From: Heterotrichella gracilis
Taxonomy: Eukaryota; Sar; Xanthophyceae; Tribonematales; Xanthonemataceae
Assembly (NCBI GenBank): GCA_032358255.1
Contig: JAULBX010028637.1
Span: 1 to 27,580, forward strand
DNA: 27,580 nucleotides
Reading direction: 5' to 3'
Each line of letters starts with the position of its first letter. Positions within the stretch are counted from its first letter, which is position 1. The position numbers were made by a program, and so were the translations under genes. Below, one piece after another: positions 1-10,030 of this stretch. Below the pieces are notes generated by a model. It saw only the letters and a program-made list of their open reading frames with translations, searched no databases and had not been told where the DNA came from.

Positions 1-2772
1 CCCAGTGCGTGGGTCAGGCATGGCCGCCTGCACAGATAGCACGGTCTTTCACCAACAACACCGCCAGCTTATGAAGTTGGCGAAAGCACGCATAGCTACT
101 ACTTGCCTGTGGTGTTTGGAATTTTTTCTGTGTGCCCACGGAAATCGGCAGAACAATCGAATGCTTGTTGCTTCCTGGCCTGACCACCTTCTCAGGCCCA
201 GGGGTTGGACCCATGCGAGGGCGGAAGTCTGCAGAGCCGCTGCACAGCGTGCGGGCATTGTGACATGTAGACAGCTGGAGGCTGGACAATGCTGTCATGA
301 GTTCTGCACAGGGCAAGTGTGAAGGCTGTGAAATGCAGGTGGGCAGAACAGCGTATCACCGGCTGCATGCAGCACAAAGCAAACGAAAGCAGTCCACACA
401 AAACAGTGAATGGGAGCGGGAACAAGCATACAACCCAAACACGGGCAACAGAAGCAGGACAAGGAAGAAAACTAGGCAAACCAAAACCGAGGGTGATGCC
501 AGTGAGTGCAGCACATGTGTACAGGAGGCAGTACCTGTGCAGGAAGCAGGCACCTTTGCAGGAGACAACGCAGTAGGCTGCGAGAAGAAGCGGCGATGGC
601 TGTGCGTGTGTGTACAGCACGCAAGTCGTATCACAGAAGTTGTATAGTTGTGGAGACCTTTGAGATACATATCACAGCACAGCAACCTCGCCCACACCTA
701 TATCGGGCCGGTGCACCCTGGGCACTGATGGTATACAAAATCCAGTAACCCTTTAAACCCCTTGGCGGTTTGAAGGGTTACAACTGTAACTCTTAGAGTC
801 TCGCCGCAATGGGATGAGCAATAGTATGCATGCATGCACAAAATGCATGCATGCATTTGAGATTCAAGCACGCATATTGTACCGATTATGTTGATAAAAT
901 CTCCACAAGCCTGCTTGTAATACATCCTCACACTGCAGAACAACCAGCCGGGTGTTCTCACTGTAGCCAACAGAGTTGAACAATTTAGCTCCCAAATGGC
1001 GGGTTTGTTGAGGGGTTGCAGGTCCTTCAACAGCTGTGGTTGAAGATGAGCTACTCAAAATGAATTCTCGTACCTCGTTGTTTTGCAGGATGGCACTGGG
1101 TGCTACTGTTGTGGGATGGCAGCGCGGGCCGTGATCTCAGGGTGAGGTTAGCGCATTGGCATGAAACTGTTGGTCACGTTGGCACCTGTGTCACTGCAGC
1201 TGCCGTAAAATATTTTCATGAAACTCCCATATTCCTGAAGGCATATACTTGTTACCTGCAGAGGCACAGGGCTCGTGCAGCAAATCTGTTTTCAATGGCA
1301 TGGCGGGGTGTGATGGCGGAGTGCCATTACCTACCGGGGACGCTTAGCTGCAGGCTCCACAGCTAGATGCCTGGTGGTTATGGGCATCATGTGAGCACAG
1401 CATTTACCACACACCTGTATTGCATGCATACTATTAGTGTGCGCTGCATTTATGAAGAGCTAGATTGGCTGCAATAACATTCATGTATTCCCAATTGATG
1501 GCATGATGAAGTTCTGGGAAATGGATTGTGTGGACTATGCACAAATGGAGCCCCTGCTGCATGTGGGTGAAGCATGAGTTTACAGGGCGCTGCCACGGGC
1601 GTGCGACCTATCACTGTGCATCCATATGCGTGCTCACATCATCATCAAGAACAGGCATGGCCCTGGCGCTAGAGGCAGAAATGCTGCGATGCCATGTGAC
1701 CTTTCACCCTCAGCTGGAAGTTCGGGGGTGCAATGTTTTAATGTCATTCTTGCCCTGCAATTTTTCACAGGAGCAGCGGCTGGCCAGTCTGCACCCCACT
1801 GGAGTGCGTCCCGGGAATTTCTGCTGGAGTGCATGTGCTTGCAGCTGACATTGCTTACCGGGATATGCTTTATTCCCGGTGTACCAGTTGTGGGTGCATC
1901 TAAGGATTCAACGTTGTACCACGATCACCGCTGCCAGCCATTGGTTTTCAAACTGTTTTGCGTTGACTGCTATGAAGTGGTGTTTCATGCCTCAGTTGGA
2001 GGACGAATGCGTGTTTTTTCCTTGATGTTTTGATACCCAACAGCGTGCTTTTTGGGACTCCATGGTGTTGCTTTGATATCCTGAACACCACAGCCAGCCA
2101 GTGTTTACTACTTGGGAGCAAGGCTGCTGGGTCTCACGTACAGTAGGCATTTTCACCAGGTGGATTTGTCAGCTGCAGCCCTCGAGCCTGTGACAGTTCC
2201 AAACAAACTCTTGGGGCGGTCATTAATGGATACCATCAATGTCTGCCCAAATTCTGGTCAGTTGGAATTACTCTGGACTCTGGAGACGCAGTTGCAGGGG
2301 CCTATTTCGAGGGTCACATTGAATTGTCCCAAAAACAATTTATCTCATACTTTCAAATGGGCCCTTTCGGTGCCCACCAGTAACAAGACTGGTCTTCAAC
2401 TTGAAGGTGGACCTCAGCCTCACCAACCCATTGTGTGAGCTCTCTGAAACTCTCAGCACCACGTTCAACTATTCAATTTCACTTTGACGTCCATGGCCCC
2501 ATCACTCCCCCGAGCAGATACTATGTCATAGTCTATGAGTATGTGACTCACGGTGTCGAACACCGTCTCCTCTAGTATGATACCTCCTCAAACTCGGACG
2601 GTCTGGCATGCCAGTGAAATGCATTCGTGGACTGCAAAGTTTGAGCTTGTCGAATAAACTGTGCCCTCAGACTTTCAACACCTTGCACTCAGTGTGTGCA
2701 AAGCCCACCTGGTCCAGCTATACAGCTGATATCACCTTCAAAAGCAACAGGTTCTTCCCTGGCATATGCCAA
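1..2772. other. Unassigned region upstream of the first supported gene
   Basis: I cannot assign a gene here. Open frames on both strands are short and overlap, and none reads as a known family. Coding-like scraps exist: a good 3' splice site before 1089 followed by a possible donor near 1141, a Ser/Thr-rich minus frame around 864-1058, and a plus frame around 2112-2438 with Asn-Xaa-Thr/Ser sites. Between about 2330 and 2620 plausible peptide stretches change frame and hit stops. This could be the 3' part of an intron-rich gene entering from the left, a decayed gene, or plain intergenic DNA. TGTAA motifs, the usual green-algal poly(A) signal, occur near 784 and 914 and could end a plus-strand gene, but no coding end is tied to them. 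Confidence 0.4.
826..857. repeat. Inverted TGCATGCATGCA pair
   Basis: Two copies of the 12-base self-complementary TGCATGCATGCA are separated by a few A-rich bases, so the segment can form a hairpin or cruciform. The same CATGCATG core recurs in noncoding DNA throughout the window, for example near 9928, 9958, 12841, 12853, 18775, 18798 and 19302. Confidence 0.7.
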
Positions 2773-4705
2773 ATGACAGAAGTCTATCGCACAACAATTC
2801 TATTGAGTATTTGCTGCTCGTTAGTACTTGCTATAAGCAGTGCTTCAGAGCCACCCCTATCAGATGTGGGTGCACTGGTTGTCAGCCCAGCATTGAACAC
2901 CTTCCTTCTGGTATATGGGTAAGTCCATGTTACTTCTTATGAGTTCTGGGCTCAGCATGGCAGTGACATGCACTGGAGACAAGCTGTGGCTGCACCCGGA
3001 ACCTGGTACTGACTGCACTGTCATGTCTTGGCTTGGCTTACAAATACAGTCACCACTAGCAGAAGGCAAGTGCTACCATTAATTAAACTGCAGTGAGGGC
3101 ATAATTGCTTGATATTCACAGGATTGTTCACGTCCCAAAGCTGGATGAGGTGTGCCAGCGTTCTTGCAACGGGTCCAAATCACAGAGTGCACAGGGTGTT
3201 TTACTGGAGGCTTGTTCTGGGCACCTGCTTGTGCATCTGAAGCCACCCAAGGTACATTTGAAACAGTTGCAGCACATGTGGTTATCTTGCCAAGGTTTGG
3301 GATGTGCTCTTTCCTACATGCAGCGCTGTGAACACGATTGCGTCAGTCTGGTTGCATCATCATAATGCATCATCATAATGTACATGACGTCAGCATTGTG
3401 CACCCCCTTTGATATATTACTATTTATATAAGCAGCAAAATTGCAAGGATCATATTACCAGATGAAAGCCCATGTTTCCTATTTTGTGCTTGGCAGTTCG
3501 ATGTCCAGAGCCATGAAGAGTATGCACGACAAAGTCTGTCATGGTCGGTCAACCTGACCGCTGTCACAGTAGACAACCAGCACAGCACCCAGCGACAGCC
3601 ACCGACAGGCCATCAGTATACCTTCAAGTTGCTGCTGCCTCCAAGAGCGCAATCAGTCCCACCTGTCACAGCAGCTACGCTGAGTACTACCATCAGCATC
3701 ACCTGCCCATGCTATGGTGGGAATACCAATGGAGAAACACACAACTACCGTGGCACACACCATGAGGCTTATGTTGTGGACAGGCATGCTGTCAGCCGGA
3801 GGATTGATGTCAACATCGCAGCAGATGATCTTTCCCTGGCATCAGTATCACCCCATTCGCTGGCAACGCAAAGTCAAGCAGATTCACGGTCAATGTCAGT
3901 GTGTGACCAAACAGCATCAGCATCCAGCAGTACACAGCCTGTTATCGCCTCAGAGGATGTTTTTCAGAGTCATCGCCATGCACCTTTGCTGGAACAGGAC
4001 ACTAGCCTCATCTCTGCACCGGTCCCCAGCTATGGAAAGTTTGTGGTAGGCAGCCTGCAAGCATCTGCCAGCCAATCAGCATCTTACATTGTCATGACGC
4101 AGGAGACTTTGCAGGACTTGAACTACTGCGCAGCAAACGCATGCCCACCATGGATCATCCATGCACTGACGCATTCAAGCGCCCCCTCATTTGAAATGTC
4201 ATCCCTGATGGATTTGAGATGTGCCGGAGGAATGGAATCGGCAGCCACAGAACAGTCCAGTAATCAACCACCGAGCAGGGTAATGGCGCAGCAGTTGGAG
4301 CTAGGGGAATCAGTGGACTCCTCATGCAATGATATATCTCAGACATATTGTACCATGGCTATCATATGTGTTCTGTTTGCGAGCAACATCGTATTGGCAG
4401 CACTGCTTATGCGAAAGCAGGGCAATCAATACACTCAGATGGACACAGATCATCCTCATGCCAATGAGTGCATAGCAATGCCATCCAAATCAAGCAGCAA
4501 CCCATCCAGACCAGCATTCAGCTCCAAGGCGTACAGCCTTTCTGCGCGCAACGTGCATGCTGGGCAAAGGGAACCATGGACAGGCCTCCATCCAACAGAA
4601 GGTGCGCAGATGACACAACGTGTATGCAATTGTTGTAGTTACGTGCGTGTCTCAAGGTCGCGTAGATCCTTCATGAACTTGTTGCCACTTTGGCTATTAG
4701 TATAA
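2773..4705 (+). CDS. Probable type I membrane protein of unknown family (4 exons)
   Basis: I do not recognise the family. Model: exons 2773-2918, 2956-3069, 3122-3251 and 3497-4705 give 532 residues with all phases closing. The chosen ATG starts a convincing signal peptide: MTEV, a basic residue, then a hydrophobic stretch, with likely cleavage after AISSA near residue 25. The frame is open upstream to 2608, so a longer N-terminus is possible. The ectodomain has a cysteine-containing part (CTGD, CQRSC) and later a CPCYGG motif. A single hydrophobic helix of about 22 residues lies near 415-437, followed by Arg-Lys and a tail of about 95 residues rich in Ser and Arg. This predicts a surface or endomembrane protein. 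The donor after exon 2 (GTGCTA) is weak and is chosen because it keeps phase. The exons look less GC-rich than those of the genes further right. TGTAA near 5138 is a possible poly(A) signal. Confidence 0.5.
3355..3380 (+). repeat. Short direct repeat CATCATCATAATG x2
   Basis: Two adjacent copies of a 13-base unit lie in intron 3 of the unknown membrane-protein gene. They look like replication slippage. Confidence 0.75.
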
Positions 4706-4713
4706 AATTTATT

Positions 4714-4741
4714 ACAAATATCTTAATATTTTTAAGATATC
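4714..4741. other. AT-rich hairpin after the membrane-protein stop codon
   Basis: ATATCTTAA and TTAAGATAT form a perfect nine-base inverted repeat around a short T-rich loop, just after the TAA at 4703-4705. It would lie in the 3' UTR. Role unknown. Confidence 0.5.
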
Positions 4742-4749
4742 TAAAGAAA

Positions 4750-4793
4750 GTGAGCACGCAGAGGTGGATCTGAGCACGCAGAGGCGGATCTGA
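4750..4793 (+). repeat. 20-bp tandem duplication
   Basis: The unit TGAGCACGCAGAGGTGGATC is followed directly by a copy differing at one base (T to C), then the start of a third unit (TGAGCC). It lies in the spacer or 3' UTR after the membrane-protein gene. Confidence 0.85.
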
Positions 4794-4883
4794 GCCTTAA
4801 GTTCATTGCCCATTGGCTAACAATTATGCGATTACCAGATCATACCACACACCACATGCATGTATACGCAGACTGAGTGAATT

Positions 4884-5610
4884 ATGCCATGCCCCACAGA
4901 CTGCACAGACGATGGCCAAGAAACTGGTAACAATCTGGGCTGCCAACGGCTCTACAATGATGCTGTGCAAGAAGCTAAACAACATCCAACAAACAGCAGC
5001 AAATCCTACACTGTGAACAGCAGGCTGACGCCACAGAAGATCCATTCAGGTACTGCTGCAGCAACATTCATCAAAAATCAATTACTTACGTATACGTCGC
5101 GCATAAACCGTTATTTGTTTATAAATTAAACAGATTTTTGTAACTGTTTAATATGCACGAGATCACCAGCACCTGAGGTGGCATACAAAGTACCTGATGA
5201 TGGAAATGCCTTGCGGCAAGGCAGCCTGCAACACCAATTGCTATCACATTCTATAGTATTGTTGTTATAATTGTACGGGGGCCGAACGCTGCAGCCGCAA
5301 TACCAATGGCTATTCAAACAGTTTACACAGTGGTAGTAGGATGCATGCGGACGCAGCATGTCTCAGACTTGAAATGTGTGAGCATTTTGCCGTGACGTCG
5401 GTGTTAGGTCTGCATGTGATGATCATACTCACCACAAGGCTTGACAAGTGCACGACACTGAGGTCACATTTCAACTGCGCAGGATTGGAGGATGACGACA
5501 TCAGTTCTGCTCAAAAGGCACCAGGTACTGGCAGTAAACGGCGCGTGAGCAATTTGTGGAAGCGGGATGACCAAGGGAGGTTGATTAAAACAGCAAGTGC
5601 AGAAGAATAA
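4884..5610 (+). CDS. Hypothetical small hydrophilic protein (2 exons, tentative)
   Basis: No family recognised. An ATG at 4884 opens a frame to 5049, ending at a GTACTG donor in phase 1. An acceptor (TGCGCAG) before 5483 resumes in the matching phase and runs to TAA at 5608-5610, giving 97 residues. The product is charged and polar, with no signal peptide or membrane helix; the C-terminus contains KRR and WKRDD and ends in AEE. The intron of about 430 bp is AT-rich. Support is only phase agreement and the coding-like look of the last 42 residues, which could instead be the final exon of a longer gene with unrecognised upstream exons. Confidence 0.27.
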
Positions 5611-6125
5611 GCTCTTTATTCCGAACAAAATAACGCTGCGTGAAAATCAGCCCTAGGTCTGACCCAGGTTACTATGGGTATACAGTGGAAAATCAAACCC
5701 CACAGACATTGATCCGTCACATGCACACTGCTCTATTCTCATGCTGAAGGGTTCCTGTGGTTAAAACAGTGCAGCCAAGCCTCCATTGTTTTTTTGGCAA
5801 AAACCTTGTTCACGAGCACAGTACTGAAATTCCCTGCTGCTGTGGCCAATCAGCATACAGCACACTGTCTTGATTACGTAGTACTACCAATGCAAATTAT
5901 GGATAGCAGAAAAAGAATGGATGTGGATGCAGATGTGGAAATCTATGCAAGGCCAGGTGCTTTGTCGCTGATCAAACTTTGGCTGATGGTATTCATAGTA
6001 CCATCCATTTGTGCACAGAGAGTCGCAGTTGATACGAAACTTTAATTCACAGAGGCACAGGAAATAAAGCTCTCTGCCTACAGTCCTGCCTCATTCGCTG
6101 TCACATACTGCCGATGACATGCAAT
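5611..6125. other. Spacer between the hypothetical gene and the pfkB 3' end
   Basis: I see no supported gene. One plus frame (5794-6045) is open, but it begins at a TTG after a T-run and resembles no family. The spacer should hold the 3' UTRs of two convergent transcripts. Confidence 0.5.
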
Positions 6126-9100
6126 TCATGATGCCAGCACCTCCCTGATTTGCGTCCGCACACGCGACCATGTTGCAGGCGGGAGCTCTGCGCCAACCGT
6201 CTGCACTGCTGCCGTGCCGGCGATGCACCCACACACAGCACAATCCTGCACAGATAATTTATTTGAGATAAAGTACTGCGACATCTTCACATGTTGCTCT
6301 TGCATGTCAAGTGCATCTCCAGTGCATGTCCCATGCATGTCCAGTGCATGCCACATGACCAAAACTTGCACAGACACAGGATGCTGCACATACTCCTAGC
6401 CAAGCAGGGAATGGATATCTGTCCGTCCCAAAGTTCTCAGGTGTTTAGGGTTTAGGGTTTACCTGGATTGATGCTCCTTGTAGATGGGCGTACAGAAACC
6501 CGCTCGAAAAGCAGTCACCAGCTCCCACTGTGTCCGCCACATCCACCATGCAGGCGGGTGACACACCAACCTCCCCTTGCCTGTTCTTTGCAATGCAGCC
6601 CTTAGACCCACGGCTCACCACTGCTACCTGCAATAAGTCAAGGTTGTCAATTCCATGCTTATGGTCACATGGCAAGGGCGTTATTTTTTGCATACAATTG
6701 TGGATAACCTTTCACATTGGCTTATAGCCATGGTCACATGGCAAGGGGTGGCAGTTTAATCGCCTGATCCCATGTGAGTGGAAGTCCATCCACAACTGCC
6801 AGAGGATCTACAAATGGCACCATTCTGCTGACACAACCCAACTGCTTTGTGAATAGGTGATGAGCATCATGCCTTGTCTGCATACGCACCTGGCAGTACT
6901 GCAGCACAAAATCCTCAGCTGCTTTCACCATGGCCTCCTCCTCTTGGTGATCGCTGCTTGATTGCTGGGCTTGTGTCACCTGCGCGGGGCATCAGGTACT
7001 CTCCTGAGTCCCTCATTCACCAAACGTCATGCATTATGTTAGAATCAGGTACGAACATGCCAATGGGCTCATATCGTTGCGTGTTGGGCAACCCATCGCA
7101 TTCGGCTCTCCCCGGTGTGCACCTGTGCAAGAATCACCACCGCAAGCGTCGCGCCATGCCCACCCTACCCTGCGCACAGCAGCGCCTCCACCCCATGCCC
7201 ATTGAACAGCATGCATCCAAGGCCGACTGGTCAGCGGCCAAGTACACGCACTTTCAAAACGCCACTAGTCCCATGCGCTCACGTGGACCCTCTGTGCTTG
7301 TGGCCCAACATTGCCCACCCATTGGTCGAAATGGCCACCAGCCCCGCCTCACCTGCAGCAGCGCCTCAGTCTCCTGCTCGTTGCAGAAGAGCACATCCAC
7401 CAGCCCCTGCATGCACTCTACAACCGCACCTAGTCCCAGGCGCCCACGCCTTTGTGCATGGCGCCCCACATTGCCCATAAAGCGCATGCTGGGTCACAAT
7501 GACCATCCACAAGGAGGCTTGGTATTGTTCAAGATGCATTGCCCACCCAGCCTCACCTGCAGCAGCGCCTCGGCCTCTTGCTCATTGCAGAACAGCACAT
7601 CCACCAGGCCCTGCTGCAGCGCGTCCAGGATGGCGCCCTTGCAGTTGCGCACCAGCTCAAAGCTGGCCAGGTCGATGGACACCTGTGCACCGGCTGCCTT
7701 GGCCAGGCGCATGGCTCCCAGTGCCAACTCCGGCCTGCAGCAATGGGGGTGAAGTGGATACCCAAGATGCCATCGTCAAACAGAGGGAACAAATAGGGAC
7801 TTAAATCACGTATATTTGCATCCAATCCAAATGCATTATTACACAATTTACACCATGCCATACGATTTATAGGATCCTAGTTATGTTTTGTACCAAAACC
7901 ACCAGCTGCCTTGGCCAGGTGCATGGCTCCCACAGGCTGCGGCAAGCGGGATGAGTTTTTTTGGACTAAATCAAATAATGTCGTCAAACAGAAGGAATGA
8001 ATAGGGAACCAAAAAACACTTTCTTATGCAATACGAATGCAGTTACAAACCTGCACATTAAATTACAAACCTGCACATAAGATTACATTCTATGCGTTTT
8101 AAAGTATACTGGTATTGTTTTATTACAGCCACCAATCACCACTAATAATAATAATTTATTGCCAGTAGAAGCCCCCAGGTGCAGATGACAAGGGGATGCT
8201 CACCTGTAGAAGGAGTATCCCTCCAGGTGCAGCAGTGATAGGCCATCAGACCACCCCTCACCCAGCTGATTGACGCTGCCCAGGTTCATGGCAGCAGACA
8301 GGCACGTGCGCATGGTGCGCTGCCCGTCAGGGGTCACCTGTGTGCCAGGGGTTTTATGGTTTAGGGTTTGGGCCATATGGTTTAGGGTTAGGCACATCCG
8401 CATGGTTCTCTGCTTGTCGGGCGTCACCTGCGTGACAAGGGTTTGAGGGTTTAGGGTTCAGGGTTCAGGCATGTGTGCATGGTGCGCTGGCCGTCGGGCG
8501 TCATCTGTATGACATGGGTTTCAGGGTTTAGGGTTCAGGGCTTAGGCATGTGCGCATGGTGCGCCCCCGTCGGGCGTCACTTGCAGGCAAGATGGTGATC
8601 CCAGGGTTCTGCGAGCTGGGACCATGGCCTCCACCGCACTTGTGATGCATTGAGGACAGCATGGCAGGCATGTGCACAATGTGCGCTGGCTGCAGAGTGC
8701 TCACAGCCACGTGGACAACGGTGGCGCTGGCAGTAACCAGCTTAAAACCAAAACCCTAAACCCTAAACTCTAGTCCGCCATGGGCACACACACCGGCACA
8801 AAGCGCGGCCCACGGGCACCTACCAGGCACAGGCAGGTGGCGGTGCTTGCTCCCGATGGGTCCAGCAGCATCAGGGATTCCACCCCTTGGGAGGCCAGCT
8901 TGTCGCTGTACTCGTGGCCTGTGGGGTCATCGCCCAGCATGCCCATGAACGCCACCCGTGCCCCGCCCTCGGATAGGTTGGCTATGCCCTTCATCACGTT
9001 TGCTGCGCTCCCTCCCGGTATCCTGCAGCAAGATTTCCAGCCTTGGGTGGTGCCCCTAGGCTGGGTGGGATGTGGTCTAGCTGGTGATGCTGGTATAGGC

Positions 9101-9636
9101 ACAGCCAGTGCACAAGCAAACACACTGCAAAGTGTTGCAGGGAGACACCTAGAGGTACCACCCCAAATTAATTAACTACGTGACGCTTGCGGGGTGGCAT
9201 CATGCTGTGGTGTGGTGGTTTGGGGCCCCATGGCACTTCACTTGCAGAGTGTGCTTTTTACACTCTGAAAGTGTCCTACTATGTCCCACAGTCTCTAGCC
9301 GTACCGCACAGGGTTGTGGCCATGCACCGCCTCCATCAGCGCCGCCATCCCGCCCGCCTCTATGGGCACACACCCGCCCTCCACCGCCCCCACGCCCTGC
9401 AGGTCCTCATACCCCACGTGCACCAGCACGTCCATCACGGGGTCCCCCAGGCCAACCACCCGCGGCACGGAGGTCCCGTTAGCTGCAGCCCCACCCATGG
9501 CTGCTCTAGGGGTTTGCCTGGCGCCCCTGTGGGCTGGGGTTGGGCGTTTCGGTAGGTGGCTCTTGCTAGATGCCGTGACTCTGGCAGATGTGGGTGGGGC
9601 ACCGGTGCCCGGCCTGCCGCCGCCTCTGACGGACAT
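6126..9636 (-). CDS. pfkB-family (ribokinase-like) carbohydrate kinase
   Basis: ATP-dependent sugar or nucleoside kinase of the pfkB superfamily, close in motif pattern to the plant group that includes Arabidopsis AT1G19600. The substrate cannot be read from sequence. Seven exons in transcript order: 9636-9305, 9022-8824, 8337-8204, 7734-7557, 6979-6890, 6627-6463, 6245-6126; 405 aa, all phases closing. Signature one, GGSAANVMKG, starts near residue 114; QRTMRTCLS and VSIDLASFELVRN follow. Signature two is DTVGAGDCF, with catalytic Asp about 349. The C-terminal CIAGTAAVQ also fits the family. From the ATG at 9634-9636 the first ~50 residues are rich in Arg, Ser, Pro and Ala and could be a plastid or mitochondrial transit peptide; an internal Met (about residue 47) is the alternative start. 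Introns hold telomere-like motifs and partial exon copies. It is divergent from the channel gene at 10031. Confidence 0.93.
6300..6360. repeat. Degenerate CATGTCCAGTGCATG tandem repeats
   Basis: Several variants of a TGCATGTCCA-like unit follow one another in pfkB intron 6, between exons 6 and 7. It is a simple low-order repeat with no evident coding role. Confidence 0.6.
6444..6460. repeat. Interstitial telomere-like motif (TTTAGGG)2
   Basis: Two and a half TTTAGGG units on the plus strand directly abut the donor of pfkB exon 6. In the gene's sense direction this reads CCCTAAA, and the GTAAAC donor itself merges with the repeat. This orientation is opposite to most other donor-side motifs in the window. 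Confidence 0.9.
7353..7406 (-). repeat. In-phase 54-nt copy of the 3' end of pfkB exon 4
   Basis: This intron 4 segment repeats the last 54 nt of exon 4 (7557-7610) and keeps the GTGAGG donor. A usable acceptor (GCATGCAG) lies exactly at its left edge in sense, so it is a potential cassette exon, phase 0 on both sides. Of 18 codons, four differ synonymously and one changes the residue (Ala to Thr). Less conserved echoes of neighbouring intron sequence surround it. Confidence 0.8.
7902..7940 (-). repeat. Partial copy of the 5' part of pfkB exon 4
   Basis: The plus-strand stretch CTGCCTTGGCCAGGTGCATGGCTCCCA repeats bases inside exon 4 (7694-7720) with one mismatch. It sits upstream of exon 4 in sense, within intron 3, and has no supporting acceptor. 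Confidence 0.7.
8290..8700 (-). repeat. Tandem array of pfkB exon 3 5'-end copies with telomere-like spacers
   Basis: The start of exon 3 with its acceptor (real junction at 8337/8338) is followed on the plus strand by degraded copies near 8391-8435, 8467-8512, 8544-8586 and 8667-8700. Each copy keeps versions of GCGCATGGTGCGC and GTCGGGCGTCACCTG, so in sense each carries CAG|GTGACGCCCGACGG. The first spacers hold TTTAGGG-type motifs (8361-8390, 8446-8465, 8525-8540). The period is about 75-90 bp. Exon 3 is the furthest copy downstream in sense. Confidence 0.85.
8745..8772. repeat. Interstitial telomere-like motif (CCCTAAA)2
   Basis: CCCTAAACCCTAAA on the plus strand reads TTTAGGG in the sense of pfkB and lies about 50 nt past the exon 2 donor (exon edge 8824). 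Confidence 0.9.
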
Positions 9637-10030
9637 AGACGGCAGGTCACAAGTATATCGGTACCTGGTACGGTGGCGTTGCTACGATGTCGAGGCGAAG
9701 CAAGCTGTATTGCGCTCTAGTGCACGCTCTGCTCACGCTGCCATGTAGGCTCGAGCACGTGACGTGTTCCTCCCCGTTGATGCACCCCGGGTAAGCATGT
9801 GTACTTGCATGGCTGGGACAGTCTAGTCAACACCTACCGCAGTGTACGCGGTTCACATTCAACTCCATATATTTTGTATGCTGTTAGCCTTTCTACACAG
9901 TTACATGGGGCAGTTGCGATGCCGGGCAGCATGCATGCATGTGGGACCGCACACATATGCATGCATCCCTTCAACTGTGCCCTGCACGTCCCAACACGCA
10001 CAGTTTGCCACTACTGCAGCAACTTTTACG
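9637..10030. promoter_or_regulatory. Divergent promoter region, pfkB (-) and channel (+)
   Basis: About 394 bp separate the two start codons, so both transcripts must start here or in 5' introns nearby. I see no TATA box I would defend. Two clusters of GCATGCAT-type palindromes lie near 9928-9940 and 9956-9967. The frame upstream of the channel ATG is open back to 9842, so some of this could be coding. Confidence 0.5.

Noticed and set aside
192-647. Overlapping 116- and 142-codon ORFs on both strands
   Set aside because: Mirror-image frames of low-complexity composition; neither shows motifs or splice support.
1-2772. Endogenous giant-virus or retroelement insertion in the left part
   Set aside because: No reverse transcriptase, integrase, capsid or polymerase motif is visible in any frame.
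2773-4705. HAP2/GCS1 gamete-fusion protein
   Set aside because: Topology fits, but I cannot find the HAP2 cysteine pattern or conserved core motifs.
5794-6045. 83-codon plus-strand ORF
   Set aside because: Starts at TTG following a T-run, no similarity recognised, and could be chance.
6874-7752. 292-codon plus-strand ORF
   Set aside because: It lies antisense to pfkB exons 4 and 5 and the intron between them. Its composition reflects the GC-rich opposite strand, and the minus strand carries clear family motifs.
8290-8700. CRISPR array
   Set aside because: The repeats are degraded exon copies in a eukaryotic intron, with spacers that are themselves telomere-like, not unique.
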